This document shows, one piece after another, positions 7,468-17,225 of a DNA stretch of 64,000 nucleotides. Under the pieces are notes generated by a model. That model worked only from the letters and a program-made list of their open reading frames with translations. It was not told where the DNA came from and ran no database searches. The DNA lies in assembly GCA_965277425.1 (NCBI GenBank), contig CBDICR010000006.1, positions 558,001-622,000 on the forward strand. The letters run 5' to 3'. Source of the stretch: Poindextera sp965277425 (lineage in GTDB: Bacteria; Pseudomonadota; Alphaproteobacteria; Caulobacterales; Caulobacteraceae). Each line of letters begins with the position of its first letter. The first letter of the stretch is position 1. Position numbers and translations under genes: made by a program.

Positions 7468-8697
7468 TCAGGCCGCCGGCGCGGCGACCGCCCGCCAGGG
7501 CCGGCTCGCCAGCACCAGAAGCCCGAACAACAGGGCCGCGGCGACGCTGAGCGCCGACTCGCCGAAGAACATGGCGTTGGCGCCGGCCTTGTCGTGCAGG
7601 ACCCCGTCGACGATCGGCATCACCGTCACCGGCACGTTGGAGACCGAGGCCATGAAGTTGAACTTGGTGGCCGCCGCCCCCTGGCCGATGACTTCCAGCA
7701 CCACGGCCGAATAGGCGGCGTAGCAGGCGGCGATGACCGCGCCGTAGGCCAGGGACGAGGCCACCCAGACCATCGGCGTGCGTGGCGCAAACGCGGTCGC
7801 GACCAGCACTGGCAGGACCAGGCACCCGAACAGGCAATAGGCGGTGCGCCGGTCCATCAGGTCGCAGACATAGCCGCCGAGCAGCGCGCCGCCGATCGAC
7901 ACCAGGCCGCTGCCGACGCCGCCGACCAGGGCGACAAGATCGCCGTTCACCCGCCACTCCCGCGCCGTGACGGTCATGATGCCCCCGGCGCCCCCCGATC
8001 CCAGCGGCAGCAGCATCAGGACGATGACCAGAAGCCCGGCCCGCGTGCGCACCACCGACCAGACGTCGCGCAGCACCTCGCGCAGGGTCTCGTGCAGCTT
8101 GACCCGCATGTGGGTCCGCGTCACCTCGGTCAACCACAGAAGCGGCGCCGCGCAGGCGATGCAAAGCAGGCCGAGCGCCGCGCCCGACACCCACTGCGCC
8201 TGGACGTGCTGGGCCAGCACCAGGCCCAAGCCGCCGCCCAGGCCGCCGCCGGCGAAGTTGCCGGCCTGCGACCAGCCGCTCGCCCGCCCTTGCAGGTGCG
8301 GGTCGAGATTGGCCATGAAGGTTTCCGAGGCCATGCTGGTGAAGGACGAGGCGATCGAGGAGACGATCACCAGGCCGCTGAGCAGCGGCATCGCCGCCAT
8401 CGGCGTCCTGATCATGCTCATGGCGATGATGGTAAGGCCGACCGCCAGGGCGCCGAGCACATACCAGGTCTTGGCGTTCAAGGTGGTGTCGACCACCGGC
8501 GCCCAAAGCACCTTCCAGGTCTGCGGCAGGACGCTCAAGGCCAGGAGGCCGCCGACCGCCGCGGCCTTCATCCCGTGGGCGGCGAGCAGGAAGGCCAGGG
8601 TCACGCCGACATAGCCCGACGAGACCCCGAACGGCATGAGCAGGATCATGAAGATCGAGGTGTGCGGCGCCTTGATCGGCGCGGCCTCGCTGGACAT
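7468..8697 (-). CDS. Major facilitator superfamily transporter, AmpG-like
   Basis: A 409-residue protein with about 12 hydrophobic segments. After a short N-terminus (MSSEAAPIKAPHTSIFMILL) comes an MFS first half with VLPQTWKVLWAPVVDT, resembling AmpG/PAT-type carriers (muropeptide or acetyl-CoA transporters), and a second half beginning near TRAGLLVIVLML. A Asp-Arg motif (DLMDRRTAY) marks the second-half loop. The start at 8697 was chosen over upstream ATGs because the extra residues are polar and unlike the family. Substrate not predictable. Confidence 0.8.
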   Translation of the reverse strand: MSSEAAPIKAPHTSIFMILLMPFGVSSGYVGVTLAFLLAAHGMKAAAVGGLLALSVLPQTWKVLWAPVVDTTLNAKTWYVLGALAVGLTIIAMSMIRTPMAAMPLLSGLVIVSSIASSFTSMASETFMANLDPHLQGRASGWSQAGNFAGGGLGGGLGLVLAQHVQAQWVSGAALGLLCIACAAPLLWLTEVTRTHMRVKLHETLREVLRDVWSVVRTRAGLLVIVLMLLPLGSGGAGGIMTVTAREWRVNGDLVALVGGVGSGLVSIGGALLGGYVCDLMDRRTAYCLFGCLVLPVLVATAFAPRTPMVWVASSLAYGAVIAACYAAYSAVVLEVIGQGAAATKFNFMASVSNVPVTVMPIVDGVLHDKAGANAMFFGESALSVAAALLFGLLVLASRPWRAVAAPAA

Positions 8698-8808
8698 GGC
8701 GCGCTCTTTTCCCACCGATTCCGGGACCCTCCTTAGGAGCAAGTTCTGGATTGCGCCAGCACGCCTTGGCCGGGCGCTCGGCATTGGGCACGGCCGCTCG
8801 CCGACCGG

Positions 8809-10146
8809 TCAGGGCGCGGGCGACGGCGCCTTCACCGGCGCGCTCTCGAGGATCAGCATCAGCGCGATCTGGCCGACGATGGTCGCGGCCAGCAGATACC
8901 AGGCCGGCGCCATCGGATTGCCGGTGACCTGGATCAGCCAGGTGATGACCAGTTGCGTCGTGCCGCCGAACAGGGCGATCGCCGAGGCGTAGATGATGGC
9001 GAAGGCGCCGCCGCGGATCCGCTTCGGCAGGGTCTCGGCGATCGCGACATAGAAGGCGCCGCCGCTGACCGAGCCGACGAAGTTCAGGCCAACGGAGCCC
9101 GCGATCAGGGCGAAGCCGCTGTGGACCCGGATGATCCAGAAGAAGATCGGCAGGATCAGCACCAGATAGGCCAGGTTGGGCCAGATCATCACCGGCCGAC
9201 GGCCGATGCGATCCGACAGCCAGCCGCCATAGAGCACGGCGGCGACGCCGGCCAGATTGCCCAGAGCGCCGCCCAGGAAGGAGACGCCCGGCGCCATGCG
9301 CAGGGTCTGTTCAGCGAAGGTGGTGATGTAGTTGAAGACGTAGGTGCCGATGGTGCCCGAGGCCAGCACCACCAGAGCCAGGATGATGATGCGGCTGTTC
9401 TCCCGCGCCAGGCCCAGCCGCGTGCTGACGGCGGGGACCGGACCGCCGGCGGCGTCCGGCGCGTGCAGGGTCTCGGGCAGGCCGCGCCGGATCCAGAGCC
9501 CGAACGGCAGGGTGGCGGCGCCGAGCAGAAACGCGATGCGCCAGCCGTAGGCGTCGAGCGCCGCCGGCGCCATCACCGCCGAAAGGCCGACGCCGACCAG
9601 GCCGCCGAGCGTGGCGGCGATCCCCTGGCTGGCGCCCTGCCAAGAGACGGCCAGCCCCCGGCTTTTCAAGGGCGCCGCCTCGAGCAGGAAGGCGGTGGTC
9701 GGCCCGACCTCGCCGCCAAGCGAAAAGCCCTGCACCATGCGCGCCGTGATCGCCAGGATCGGCGCGGCGATCCCGATCGAGGCATAGGAGGGGATCAGCG
9801 CCAGCGAGACGATCGCCGCGCCCATCAGGGTGAAGCTGAGCATCATCGCCGGGCGGCGTCCCACCCGGTCGGAATAGGCCCCGATGACCAGCCCGCCGAG
9901 CGGACGGGTGATGAAGCCGGCGCCGAAGGTGGCCAGCGACAGCATCAGGCTGCCGTAGGCGCTGTGCGAGGGAAAGAAGGTGCGGCCGATCTGGATGGCG
10001 AAGAAGGCGTAGGTGATGAAGTCGTAGAATTCGAGCGCGTTGCCGATGGTCGCCGCCGCGATGAAGCGCCGCGCCAGCGCCAGGTGCGGAGCCGCGGCGC
10101 CGTCCAGCGCCATGGCTTCAATCGGCGCCTTGGAGTCTTCAGCCAC
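8809..10146 (-). CDS. MHS-family (metabolite:proton symporter) MFS transporter
   Basis: A 445-residue MFS protein. Motifs of the metabolite:H+ symporter group (KgtP/ProP/ShiA-like) are present: ATIGNALEFYDF in segment 1, GAYSDRVGRRPAM in loop 2-3, ARMVQGFSLGGEVG in segment 4 and WLSDRIGRRPVM in loop 8-9. It most likely imports a dicarboxylate, amino acid or related solute. The start is GTG at 10146, preceded by a strong GGAGG 7 nt upstream; the open frame reaches further but has no family similarity. Confidence 0.85.
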   Translation of the reverse strand: MAEDSKAPIEAMALDGAAAPHLALARRFIAAATIGNALEFYDFITYAFFAIQIGRTFFPSHSAYGSLMLSLATFGAGFITRPLGGLVIGAYSDRVGRRPAMMLSFTLMGAAIVSLALIPSYASIGIAAPILAITARMVQGFSLGGEVGPTTAFLLEAAPLKSRGLAVSWQGASQGIAATLGGLVGVGLSAVMAPAALDAYGWRIAFLLGAATLPFGLWIRRGLPETLHAPDAAGGPVPAVSTRLGLARENSRIIILALVVLASGTIGTYVFNYITTFAEQTLRMAPGVSFLGGALGNLAGVAAVLYGGWLSDRIGRRPVMIWPNLAYLVLILPIFFWIIRVHSGFALIAGSVGLNFVGSVSGGAFYVAIAETLPKRIRGGAFAIIYASAIALFGGTTQLVITWLIQVTGNPMAPAWYLLAATIVGQIALMLILESAPVKAPSPAP

Positions 10147-10343
10147 GCCATCGCCTCCAAGGGCTTCGCACCGCGTCCCGGCGGCGATGCCGGCGGAGAC
10201 AATCACCTCCCGCCGGCGGACGCAATTCGCGCGACGCGTTCTGGCGCTCATCGGGCGCGTACGACGGCTAACGCCGTGTTCGCAGGCTTGGACCGCTGTC
10301 GAAGCCGGCTTAGTCTGGCCTCGCCAACGGAGCCCCGTGAACC

Positions 10344-10547
10344 ATGCCGGTCAGCCCGCCGCCCGACATGCCCGATCGCATCGCCGGCCGGCCGACCGAT
10401 CATCGGGGTTACCCTGTCCCCTGGTTCGCGGCGTGGATCAACGGCGCGCCGGACTTTCGCGTGGTCGATCCATCCAAGGTTGGCGAGGCCTGGACGGGCG
10501 GGCTCTGCTGGGTTTGCGGCCAAAGGCTCGGCGCCCCGCGGCGTTGA
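10344..10547 (+). pseudogene. Truncated zinc-motif hypothetical protein (CWVCG)
   Basis: A 67-codon frame reads GRPTDHRGYPVPWFAAWING, then PDFRVVDPSKV and LCWVCGQRLG, and stops four codons later. From memory of the family, full-length relatives are about twice as long, with a second Cys/His-containing half (GPMC, CPFL type) that would complete a metal site. Here that half is missing, and the frame ends exactly where the toxin reading frame behind it becomes recognisable. The simplest reading is a deletion that removed the end of this gene and the start of the next. Confidence 0.5.
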
Positions 10548-10830
10548 ACCGTTTAGCGAATGGCTTAACGCAGTGGGGGATAAGGCCGCCGCGGCCCGTA
10601 TCCGCGTTCGCTTGCGGCGGGTTGAAGCCGGGAATTTCGGAGACTGCGAGCCGGTCGGAGAGGGTGTGACCGAGCTTCGTATCCATGTCGGAGCGGGATA
10701 CCGCGTCTATTTCGGGCGCTATGGAAAGGCGTTGGTCATCCTGCTGTGCGGCGGCGACAAAGCCTCCCAACCGGCGGACATCAGGCGAGCGAAAGAGCTT
10801 TGGGTGGAATGGAAGCGCAGGCAGTCATGA
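10543..10830 (+). pseudogene. HigB/RelE-type toxin lacking its own start codon
   Basis: From 10543 the frame encodes VEPFSEWLNAVGDKAAAARI, then GNFGDCEPVGEGVTELRI and GYRVYFGRYGKALVILLCGG, ending DIRRAKELWVEW. This matches the small HigB/RelE addiction-module killer family (mRNA interferases), complete except for the first few residues. No ATG or GTG lies in frame just upstream; the nearest possible start is TTG at 10480, which would add unrelated residues. The stop TGA overlaps the antitoxin ATG. It is probably 5'-truncated; residual expression from a weak start cannot be excluded. Confidence 0.65.
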
Positions 10831-11156
10831 CAAGGCTAAAGGGCGTCATCTCCCACAATGATCGCGAGGTCGCGGAGTTGAGAAGCGATCGTGACCTCGC
10901 GGTCGCGTATCTGAAGGCGGCGATGATGTCGCTCGACGATCCTGAGGATCGCGGGGCCGGCCTGCTGGCGTTGCGAACGGTCGCCGAGGCGTACGGCGGC
11001 CTGGGCCAAGTGGCCGCTGAAGCCGGGATCAGCCGTGAATCCCTCTATCGCGCCTTGTCGGCAAATGGCAACCCGACCCTCAAGACCTTGCTGGCGGTGC
11101 TAAGGACGGTCGGCATGCGGCTGTCGGTCGAACCGGAGCAACAGGTCGTCGCTTGA
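10827..11156 (+). CDS. HigA-type antitoxin (XRE-like DNA-binding protein)
   Basis: A 109-residue protein whose C-terminal half has the addiction-module antidote helix-turn-helix: LGQVAAEAGISRESLYRALS, then NPTLKTLLAVLRTVGMRL. The N-terminal half (YLKAAMMSLDDPEDRGAGLL) is typical of antidotes paired with HigB/RelE toxins. Such antitoxins bind their toxin and repress the operon. The ATG overlaps the toxin stop. Since the toxin looks damaged, this may now be an orphan antitoxin able to neutralise related toxins elsewhere in the genome (inference). Confidence 0.75.
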   Translation: MTRLKGVISHNDREVAELRSDRDLAVAYLKAAMMSLDDPEDRGAGLLALRTVAEAYGGLGQVAAEAGISRESLYRALSANGNPTLKTLLAVLRTVGMRLSVEPEQQVVA

Positions 11157-11238
11157 ACGATGTGGGGCAAGCGGGCGATGATAGAGCCCCGCGGATGGCC
11201 GCGATCGCCGCCGTCCTTTTCTGTGAGAGCTCCGACCG

Positions 11239-12003
11239 ATGAGCGACTGGTCCCCCGCCACCTACGTGAAGTTCGAGGACGAGCGGACGCGGCCGGCGCG
11301 CGATCTGTTGGCCCAGGTTCCGCTGCAGCGGCCAGGCAAGGTGGTCGATGTCGGGTGCGGGCCGGGCAATTCGACCGCGCTCTTGGCGGCGCGCTGGCCA
11401 CAGGCGCAAATCATCGGCCTGGACAACTCGCCGGCCATGCTGGACGAGGCGCGCAAGCGCCTGCCTCTGGCCCGGTTCGAGGCCGCCGATGCCGCCGTCT
11501 GGACGCCCGATGCGGACGCCGACCTGGTCTTCGCCAACGCCAGCTACCAGTGGGTTCCCGATCACCTGGCGCAACTTCAGCGCGTGCTGGCGGCGCTGCG
11601 GCCGGGCGCGGTCCTGGCGGTGCAGATGCCGGACAACCTGGCCGAGCCGGCGCATCGGCTGATGAGCGAGATAGCCGGCGCGGGTCCTTGGGCCTCGCGG
11701 CTGAAGGACGTGGCGCGAGCGCCGCTGCCGCCGCCCAGGGTCTATTACGACGCGCTGAAGCCTTACGCGGCGCGGGTCGAGATCTGGCACAGCATCTACA
11801 ATCACGGGCTTGCGGATGCGGCGGCCGTCGTCGAATGGGTGCGCGGCACGGGCCTGCGGCCCTTCATCGACCCGCTTTCGAACGAGGAGCGCGAGGCCTT
11901 CCTGGCCGCCTATCTCGCCAGGATCCAGGCCGCCTATCCCGCGGCCACTGACGGCAAGGTGCTGTTGCGCTTTCCCAGGCTGTTCTTCGTCGCGCAGCGT
12001 TAG
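11239..12003 (+). CDS. tam: Trans-aconitate 2-methyltransferase
   Basis: A 254-residue class I SAM-dependent methyltransferase, the usual Tam length. It begins MSDWSPATYVKFEDERTRPA, the Tam-specific opening, followed by the SAM-binding loop VVDVGCGPGNSTALL, motif II GLDNSPAMLDEA and the Tam-typical NASYQWVPDH and VQMPDNLAEP blocks. Tam methylates trans-aconitate, a spontaneous isomer of cis-aconitate that inhibits aconitase. It converges with the next gene, with only 4 bp between stops. Confidence 0.88.
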   Translation: MSDWSPATYVKFEDERTRPARDLLAQVPLQRPGKVVDVGCGPGNSTALLAARWPQAQIIGLDNSPAMLDEARKRLPLARFEAADAAVWTPDADADLVFANASYQWVPDHLAQLQRVLAALRPGAVLAVQMPDNLAEPAHRLMSEIAGAGPWASRLKDVARAPLPPPRVYYDALKPYAARVEIWHSIYNHGLADAAAVVEWVRGTGLRPFIDPLSNEEREAFLAAYLARIQAAYPAATDGKVLLRFPRLFFVAQR

Positions 12004-12007
12004 ACGG

Positions 12008-12424
<417 letters not shown>

Positions 12425-12507
12425 GTCTGGACCGCCAGCGATGCTGGTTCACTCCTAATATCGCCAAGGGGGACGCGCAAAGACGATATGGTCTCGACTT
12501 TGAAATC

Positions 12508-13970
12508 TTAAGTCGTGTCCGCGACATCGCCCAGGGCGGGCGACCATCCGCCTGGCCGCCGCTTCAGCCCGAACTGGTTCCAGACCGCCGCGGCGATCAC
12601 CACCAGCCCCAGCAGGATCAGGCTTGGACGCCCGGCGTCGGGGTCGGCCAGGTCGGAGACGGTGAAGATCGCGGCCAGGCCCAGGCCCAGCACCGGCGCC
12701 AGCGGAAAGAGCGGCGAGCGCCAATAGCCGTGCGCGCCGGTCAGCCCCTTGCGACGGCCGACCAACACCGCAAGGCAGACGAGGCTCCAGCCATAGACCA
12801 GGAGCCCGGTCATGAAGACCAGCAAGAGGTGGGTGTCCAGAAGGCAGCAGACGGCGGAAAAGCCGCCGAGGACCAGGGTGGCGTTCCTGGGAACCCCGGA
12901 CGCGCCGTCCACCCACGCCAGGATGCGGTTCAGCGCACCGTTGAACAGGCCGTCGCGACCCAGGCTGAAAAAGAGCCGCGCATAGCTCATGAGCGTGGCG
13001 ATCATGGCGTTGAAGATGGCCAGGGCGACGCCGGCGCCGAGCACGCGCGCGGCCAGGGGTCCGGCCGCCTGGGACATGAAGGTGGTGAAGGGCGCGGGCT
13101 GCGCAGGACGGCGCCGAGGTCGTGGGCGCCCAGCAGCACGGCGATCACCGGCAGGGCGGTGGCGGCGGCCCCGATCAGGCAGGCCATGATGATCACCCGG
13201 CCCATGCGCCGATGCGGGTCGGCCAGCTCCTCGCCGAAATAGATCGCCTGGTTGCCGCCGACCGTGCCGTAGACGGTGCTGACTCCCGCCAGCGCCAGCA
13301 CGGCCAGCGAGGCAGGCGCCAGCGCACCGCCCGCGCCGGCCACGACCGGATGGGCCATGACCGCGACCAAACCCCGCGCCGGGCGCCAGAAGCCGGCCCC
13401 GATCAGGGCCAGGATGGCCGCGGTCTCGATGGCCAGGAAGAGGCCGGTGACCGCCGCGCCCGTGCGTACGGCCAGGAGCGCGACGACCAGGGCCGCGGCG
13501 AGCGAGCCGAAGGTGATGGCGGCCGCCGGCAGGCTCGGGACAAGTTCACCCGCATAGTCAGCGATCACCCTGGCCTCGAAGGCGATGGAGGGCCCCGCCG
13601 TCACCGCCCAGATGGCCAGGGTCACCACGCCGGCCCAGGAGCCCAGAATGGCGCCGACGCCGACATAGTCGCCGCCGGCGTAGGGATAGGCCGAGCCAAG
13701 CTCGGCATAGACCACCGCCCAGACCACCGCCGCGCCCATGGCCAGCAGGAAGAGGACCGCCGAGCCGGTCCCGGCATGTTGCAGCACGTCGGCGCCGACG
13801 CCATAGACCGAAAAGACCGGCGACAGGCACGACAGGGTGAGCAGCAACACGCCAAAAGACGACAGTCGCCGTTGCAGCCGCCCCTGGGGCCCGGACGAAC
13901 CCGTGTCGTCCACCGTCCCGGCCGCCTCGGCCGGGGTCGATCCGCCGCCGTCGCTGTCCGAATCGATCAC
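12508..13970 (-). pseudogene. APC-family amino acid permease broken by a one-base deletion
   Basis: The 5' part (from GTG 13970) encodes a polar leader, then the APC core: SSFGVLLLTLSCLSPVFSVYG, PYAGGDYVGVGAILGSWAG, FEARVIADYAGE and a NQAIYFGEELADPHRRMGRV block. Near 13097 the frame is lost. Adding one G in the CCG/CG context restores SPAPFTTFMSQAAG and the rest of the carrier (YARLFFSLGRDGLFN, VPRNATLVLGGFSAV) to the stop at 12508. The rebuilt protein would be 487 residues with about 12 membrane segments, the normal size of AA_permease_2 carriers. As it stands, both halves would be non-functional fragments. Confidence 0.8.
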
Positions 13971-14045
13971 GCCGCCCCCTGGAACGCGCGGCGCGATCCT
14001 AACGTGACTTGCCAGCGGCCGGCAACGATCGCGGCGCCAAGTTCC

Positions 14046-14906
14046 CTACGGAACGCGCGTCATCTTCAGCCGCAAAAGCACGGTGTTCCTGGCCGCGAAC
14101 ATCATGGTCGAGGCCCCGAGATAGTGCTTGTAGAACTCGACCCGTTCGGGGCCGACCTCGGCCACCGCCTCGTCGCGGCGGGCGCGCAGGTTGCGATGCC
14201 AGGCCTTCAGCGTGCGGATATAGTGCTCGCGATCGTTGCGCAGCTCGGTCACCTCGAAAAAGTCCTGCGAGGCCCTGAAGATCTCGTATGGCTGCGGCAG
14301 GTCGGACTCCGGGAAATACTCCAGGAAGAGCTCGCGCCCGAGCAGGGCCGGCGCCGGCCCATAGGCGATGGTCTGCAGCACCAGCGGCGCTCCCGGCGCC
14401 AGCCAGCGGTGGCAGGCCTGGAAGAATTCGCGGTAGATGGCCAGCCGGTCGGCCTCGCTGAGATCCAGATCGGCGAAGTGCTCGAAGGCGCCCACCGAGA
14501 CGATGGCGTCGTAAGCCCGCTCGGGCCGGTGGTCGCGCCAGCTTTCGAGACGGACATCGACGCCCGGCAGGTTAAGGGACCGGACGTAGTCGAGCTGCTG
14601 CTGGCTGAGGGTCAACCCGACCAGGTTTTCCACGCCGCCGGCGCTCAAACGGCGCAGCAGGCTGCCCCAGCCGCAGCCGATATCGAGCACGGACTTGGCG
14701 CCGCGTTCCAGCGCCGGGCCGGCGATATAGTCGAGCTTGCGGGCCTGGGCCGCCTCCAGCGTGTCGTCCTCGCCCGCCCACAGCGCGCAGGAATAGGTCA
14801 GGCTGGAATCCAGCCAGAGCCGGTAGAAGCGGTTGCCGACGTCATAGTGGGCCTGGATCGCCTCCGGCGAGGCCCCGCCCGCCGGCCTGTCCGCCGCATC
14901 CGTCAT
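14046..14906 (-). CDS. Cyclopropane-fatty-acid-synthase-type methyltransferase
   Basis: A 286-residue SAM-dependent methyltransferase. It has the CFA/mycolic-acid-methyltransferase opening AIQAHYDVGNRFYRLWLDSS, LTYSCALWAG, the SAM loop VLDIGCGWGSLLRRL, GLTLSQQQLDYV and the motif SVGAFEHFADLD (usual form SVEMFEH). Relatives transfer a methyl or methylene group to lipid double bonds, or to other small lipophilic acceptors. It lacks the N-terminal extension of full CFA synthase, so the substrate is unsure. Start taken at ATG 14906. Confidence 0.82.
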   Translation of the reverse strand: MTDAADRPAGGASPEAIQAHYDVGNRFYRLWLDSSLTYSCALWAGEDDTLEAAQARKLDYIAGPALERGAKSVLDIGCGWGSLLRRLSAGGVENLVGLTLSQQQLDYVRSLNLPGVDVRLESWRDHRPERAYDAIVSVGAFEHFADLDLSEADRLAIYREFFQACHRWLAPGAPLVLQTIAYGPAPALLGRELFLEYFPESDLPQPYEIFRASQDFFEVTELRNDREHYIRTLKAWHRNLRARRDEAVAEVGPERVEFYKHYLGASTMMFAARNTVLLRLKMTRVP

Positions 14907-15090
14907 GCAAAATCCCCTTGGCTTCAACCGCGGCACCCTTGCATCGGCGACACGCGCCTTACAATCGTGGACCACAGATCAAATGGTGGAAGAAAAACGC
15001 CCGAAGTCGCCGGTCGATCCGGCGGAGGCGGCGGATCGGCCTATGATCGCGCCCGAAGTCGGGTCGCTCAGCACCGCTCGCCGCCGCGCC

Positions 15091-16590
15091 TCAGCCGGCC
15101 GTTTCGCTCAGGGCCGGCCGCGCCGCCGACACGCGCCGGCCGGCCGAGGCTTCGGCGGCGACGGCCTTGCGGCGCTTCCAGGGCCTCCAGGAATCGCGCG
15201 GGCCGACGGGATCGCCCAGATGATAGGCGGCGACGAAGGCGGCCAGCGGATGCAGGGGTTTGGGCTCGATCGGGCGAAGCCGGCAGTAGCCGGCGGTGCG
15301 CAGGCTCTCCAGCGCCGCCCCGACGCCGCCCATCTGGTGGATGGCGTCCTTCATGGGCGCCTCGACGCAGCCCAGCCAGTGCGCCAGCAGCTTGTTGCGC
15401 AGCCGGGTGATCTCGGCCCGGTTGGCCGCCGAGTCCGGGCCCGCGGCTTCGAACGACAGGTCGCACTCGGTGTCGAAACCAAGCGAGCGGTTGTTGATAT
15501 TCGCCGAGCCGATGCGCAGCAGCGTGTCGTCGATGATGGTCAGCTTGGCGTGGACGATGATGGTCAGGCCCAGCGTCGTCACTGGGCTGTAGGCGTGGAA
15601 GCGGCCATGGCGATCGGCGGACTTCAGGGTCTTGATGAAGCTCAGCCGCGTTCGATCCATGGTCATCTGGTCGAAATAGCTCGGGGAATGTTCGGTCGAG
15701 ACCAGCACCACCTCGGGCCCGTCCGGCTCCTTCAGCCGCCTGGCCAGCTCGGCGGCGATCAGCGGCGAGGTGAAGTACTGGTTCTCCATATAGATGCAGG
15801 CCTTGGCGGCGCGGATCGAGGCGATGTGCAGGGCTTCGTTTTCCCGCACCTGCGGGTATTTGCGCCAGGCCCCGACGGTGCGCGAGACGCCGACGTCGAT
15901 GTCGTGGAAGGCCGGCTTGATGTCTCCGGGCCAACGCGGCTTGCGCACCGGCGTGCAGAGCGGCAGCGCCTCGCCGGTCGCGCGCAGCCAGCGCTCGCGG
16001 AACAGCGTCCCCAGCGCCGCGGCCGCCGCGCCGTCGACCAGGCCCATCACCTCGTGGCGGCTGTCGAAGCATTTGTTGTCGCGCCGGGTCTTCTCGCGCC
16101 GGGGATTGTCGTCGAGGTGCTCGGGCGTGTCCCAGCGGTCGGGTCCGATATCGCCGCCGCCGCAAAAGGCGATGGCGTCGTCGACCACGATCATCTTCTG
16201 GTGGTGGCAGGCCCCGACCGGCAGCTTGCCGTCCAGGACGAACTTCACCTTGGTGCCGTGGAAAGCCTTCCTGTCCATGAACGGGAAGAAGTGCTGGGTC
16301 GCGGCGACCGGCATGGCGGATTTCCAGCACAACACCCGCACGTCGATGTTCGAGTTCTCGGCCAGGGCGATCAGGAAATTGCCGATACGGTCGCTCTCCG
16401 GGCCCTCGCCGCCTGGCTGGGGGTGGAACAGGGTGTTGGCCTCGAAGGCCCAGTTCAACAGGTGGACGCTGTGCTTGGCGCGGCGCATCGCCTCCATGGC
16501 GGCGTCAAAATAGACCTCCATGTCGATCAGCAGCGCGCCTCGAGACGCCGTCTCGGTTCGCCAGCAGGTCTTGCCGGGCGTCAAAAGCAC
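15091..16590 (-). CDS. Phospholipase D family protein (two HKD motifs)
   Basis: A 499-residue protein with both catalytic PLD motifs: HHQKMIVVDD (residues about 129-138) and VHAKLTIIDD (about 349-358, followed by GSANINNRS). The pattern around them (ACIYMENQYFTSPLIAAELA) is that of plant/eukaryote-like PLDs and bacterial relatives that hydrolyse or transphosphatidylate phospholipids. No signal peptide is visible, so it is probably cytoplasmic or peripherally membrane-bound. It starts at GTG 16590. The C-terminal 40 residues are basic and poorly conserved in appearance. Confidence 0.85.
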   Translation of the reverse strand: MLLTPGKTCWRTETASRGALLIDMEVYFDAAMEAMRRAKHSVHLLNWAFEANTLFHPQPGGEGPESDRIGNFLIALAENSNIDVRVLCWKSAMPVAATQHFFPFMDRKAFHGTKVKFVLDGKLPVGACHHQKMIVVDDAIAFCGGGDIGPDRWDTPEHLDDNPRREKTRRDNKCFDSRHEVMGLVDGAAAAALGTLFRERWLRATGEALPLCTPVRKPRWPGDIKPAFHDIDVGVSRTVGAWRKYPQVRENEALHIASIRAAKACIYMENQYFTSPLIAAELARRLKEPDGPEVVLVSTEHSPSYFDQMTMDRTRLSFIKTLKSADRHGRFHAYSPVTTLGLTIIVHAKLTIIDDTLLRIGSANINNRSLGFDTECDLSFEAAGPDSAANRAEITRLRNKLLAHWLGCVEAPMKDAIHQMGGVGAALESLRTAGYCRLRPIEPKPLHPLAAFVAAYHLGDPVGPRDSWRPWKRRKAVAAEASAGRRVSAARPALSETAG

Positions 16591-16744
16591 GTGCGGCTCC
16601 GGTTCCTGGCGCGGCGCAAGCGCTGCTGCGGTGGACGTCTGGCGTGGCGATTCAGAAGTTCGCCATCGCCTCTAGCGGGCCGGAGCGAATTTCCGAATCA
16701 CGGGCCGCGCTAGAAACGTTTGATTTCCAATGTACTTTTTGAAT

Positions 16745-16790
16745 TTTGAAGTTCGCCCGCGGTCTGAACACTCTGCGGGCGAACTTCAAA
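16745..16790. repeat. 16-bp perfect inverted repeat (stem-loop), possible terminator
   Basis: Arms at 16745-16760 and 16775-16790 are perfectly complementary (TTTGAAGTTCGCCCGC type), with a 14-nt loop. It lies just past the stop of the GlsB/YeaQ-like gene, in the direction of its transcription. There is no clean T run, so it may be a processing or stability hairpin rather than a classic intrinsic terminator. Confidence 0.6.
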
Positions 16791-16806
16791 TCCAGCACAC
16801 TGGGGT

Positions 16807-17067
16807 TCAGATCGCGCGGCGGCGAACGATCAAGTGGTAGATCACCAGCACGATCACCGCGCCGACCACGGCGACGAACATGCTGTAGAGGTTGAAACCG
16901 GTCACGCCCGACGCATTGAAGAAGCGCGTAAAGACAAACCCGCCGACAAAGGCCCCGACCACACCCAGGACAATGTCCAAAATCAGTCCCTCGCCGGTCT
17001 TGTTGACGAGCTTGCTGGCGATGAAGCCGGCGATCAGTCCAAGCACGAGCCAAGCGATAATGCCCAC
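16807..17067 (-). CDS. GlsB/YeaQ/YmgE family membrane protein
   Basis: An 86-residue protein beginning GIIAWLVLGLIAGFIASKLV, with the Gly-rich second segment (LILDIVLGVVGAFVGGFVF) and a third segment (MFVAVVGAVIVLVIYHLIVRRR). This is the transglycosylase-associated/GlsB family of three-segment, often stress-induced, inner-membrane proteins of unknown mechanism. The GTG start at 17067 is fixed by AGGAGG 5 nt upstream. Confidence 0.88.
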   Translation of the reverse strand: MGIIAWLVLGLIAGFIASKLVNKTGEGLILDIVLGVVGAFVGGFVFTRFFNASGVTGFNLYSMFVAVVGAVIVLVIYHLIVRRRAI

Positions 17068-17225
17068 GTCCGCCTCCTGTCCGAAGCCAGCCCCACGGCC
17101 GGCGCAGACCCCAAATCCCCAGCTTGGCCGTTGGTTCCGAAATCGCTGGAGAGGAACACCGGGGTGTCGGAACCGTTCGGTTAGATCGAGCTTGACCATC
17201 CGATCGAGCGCCGAGAGCTGCGGCC

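Noticed and set aside
8953..10830. Long plus-strand frame opposite the MHS transporter
   Set aside because: Antisense shadow for most of its length; only its last 95 codons (from 10543) are real, as the truncated toxin.
13122..15410. Long plus-strand frame across the permease and methyltransferase genes
   Set aside because: Spans two genes and the gap between them; no recognisable domain; high-GC shadow.
14046..16590. Methyltransferase plus phospholipase D as a lipid-modification operon
   Set aside because: They share strand and a lipid theme, but 184 bp separate them and nothing else supports a joint pathway.
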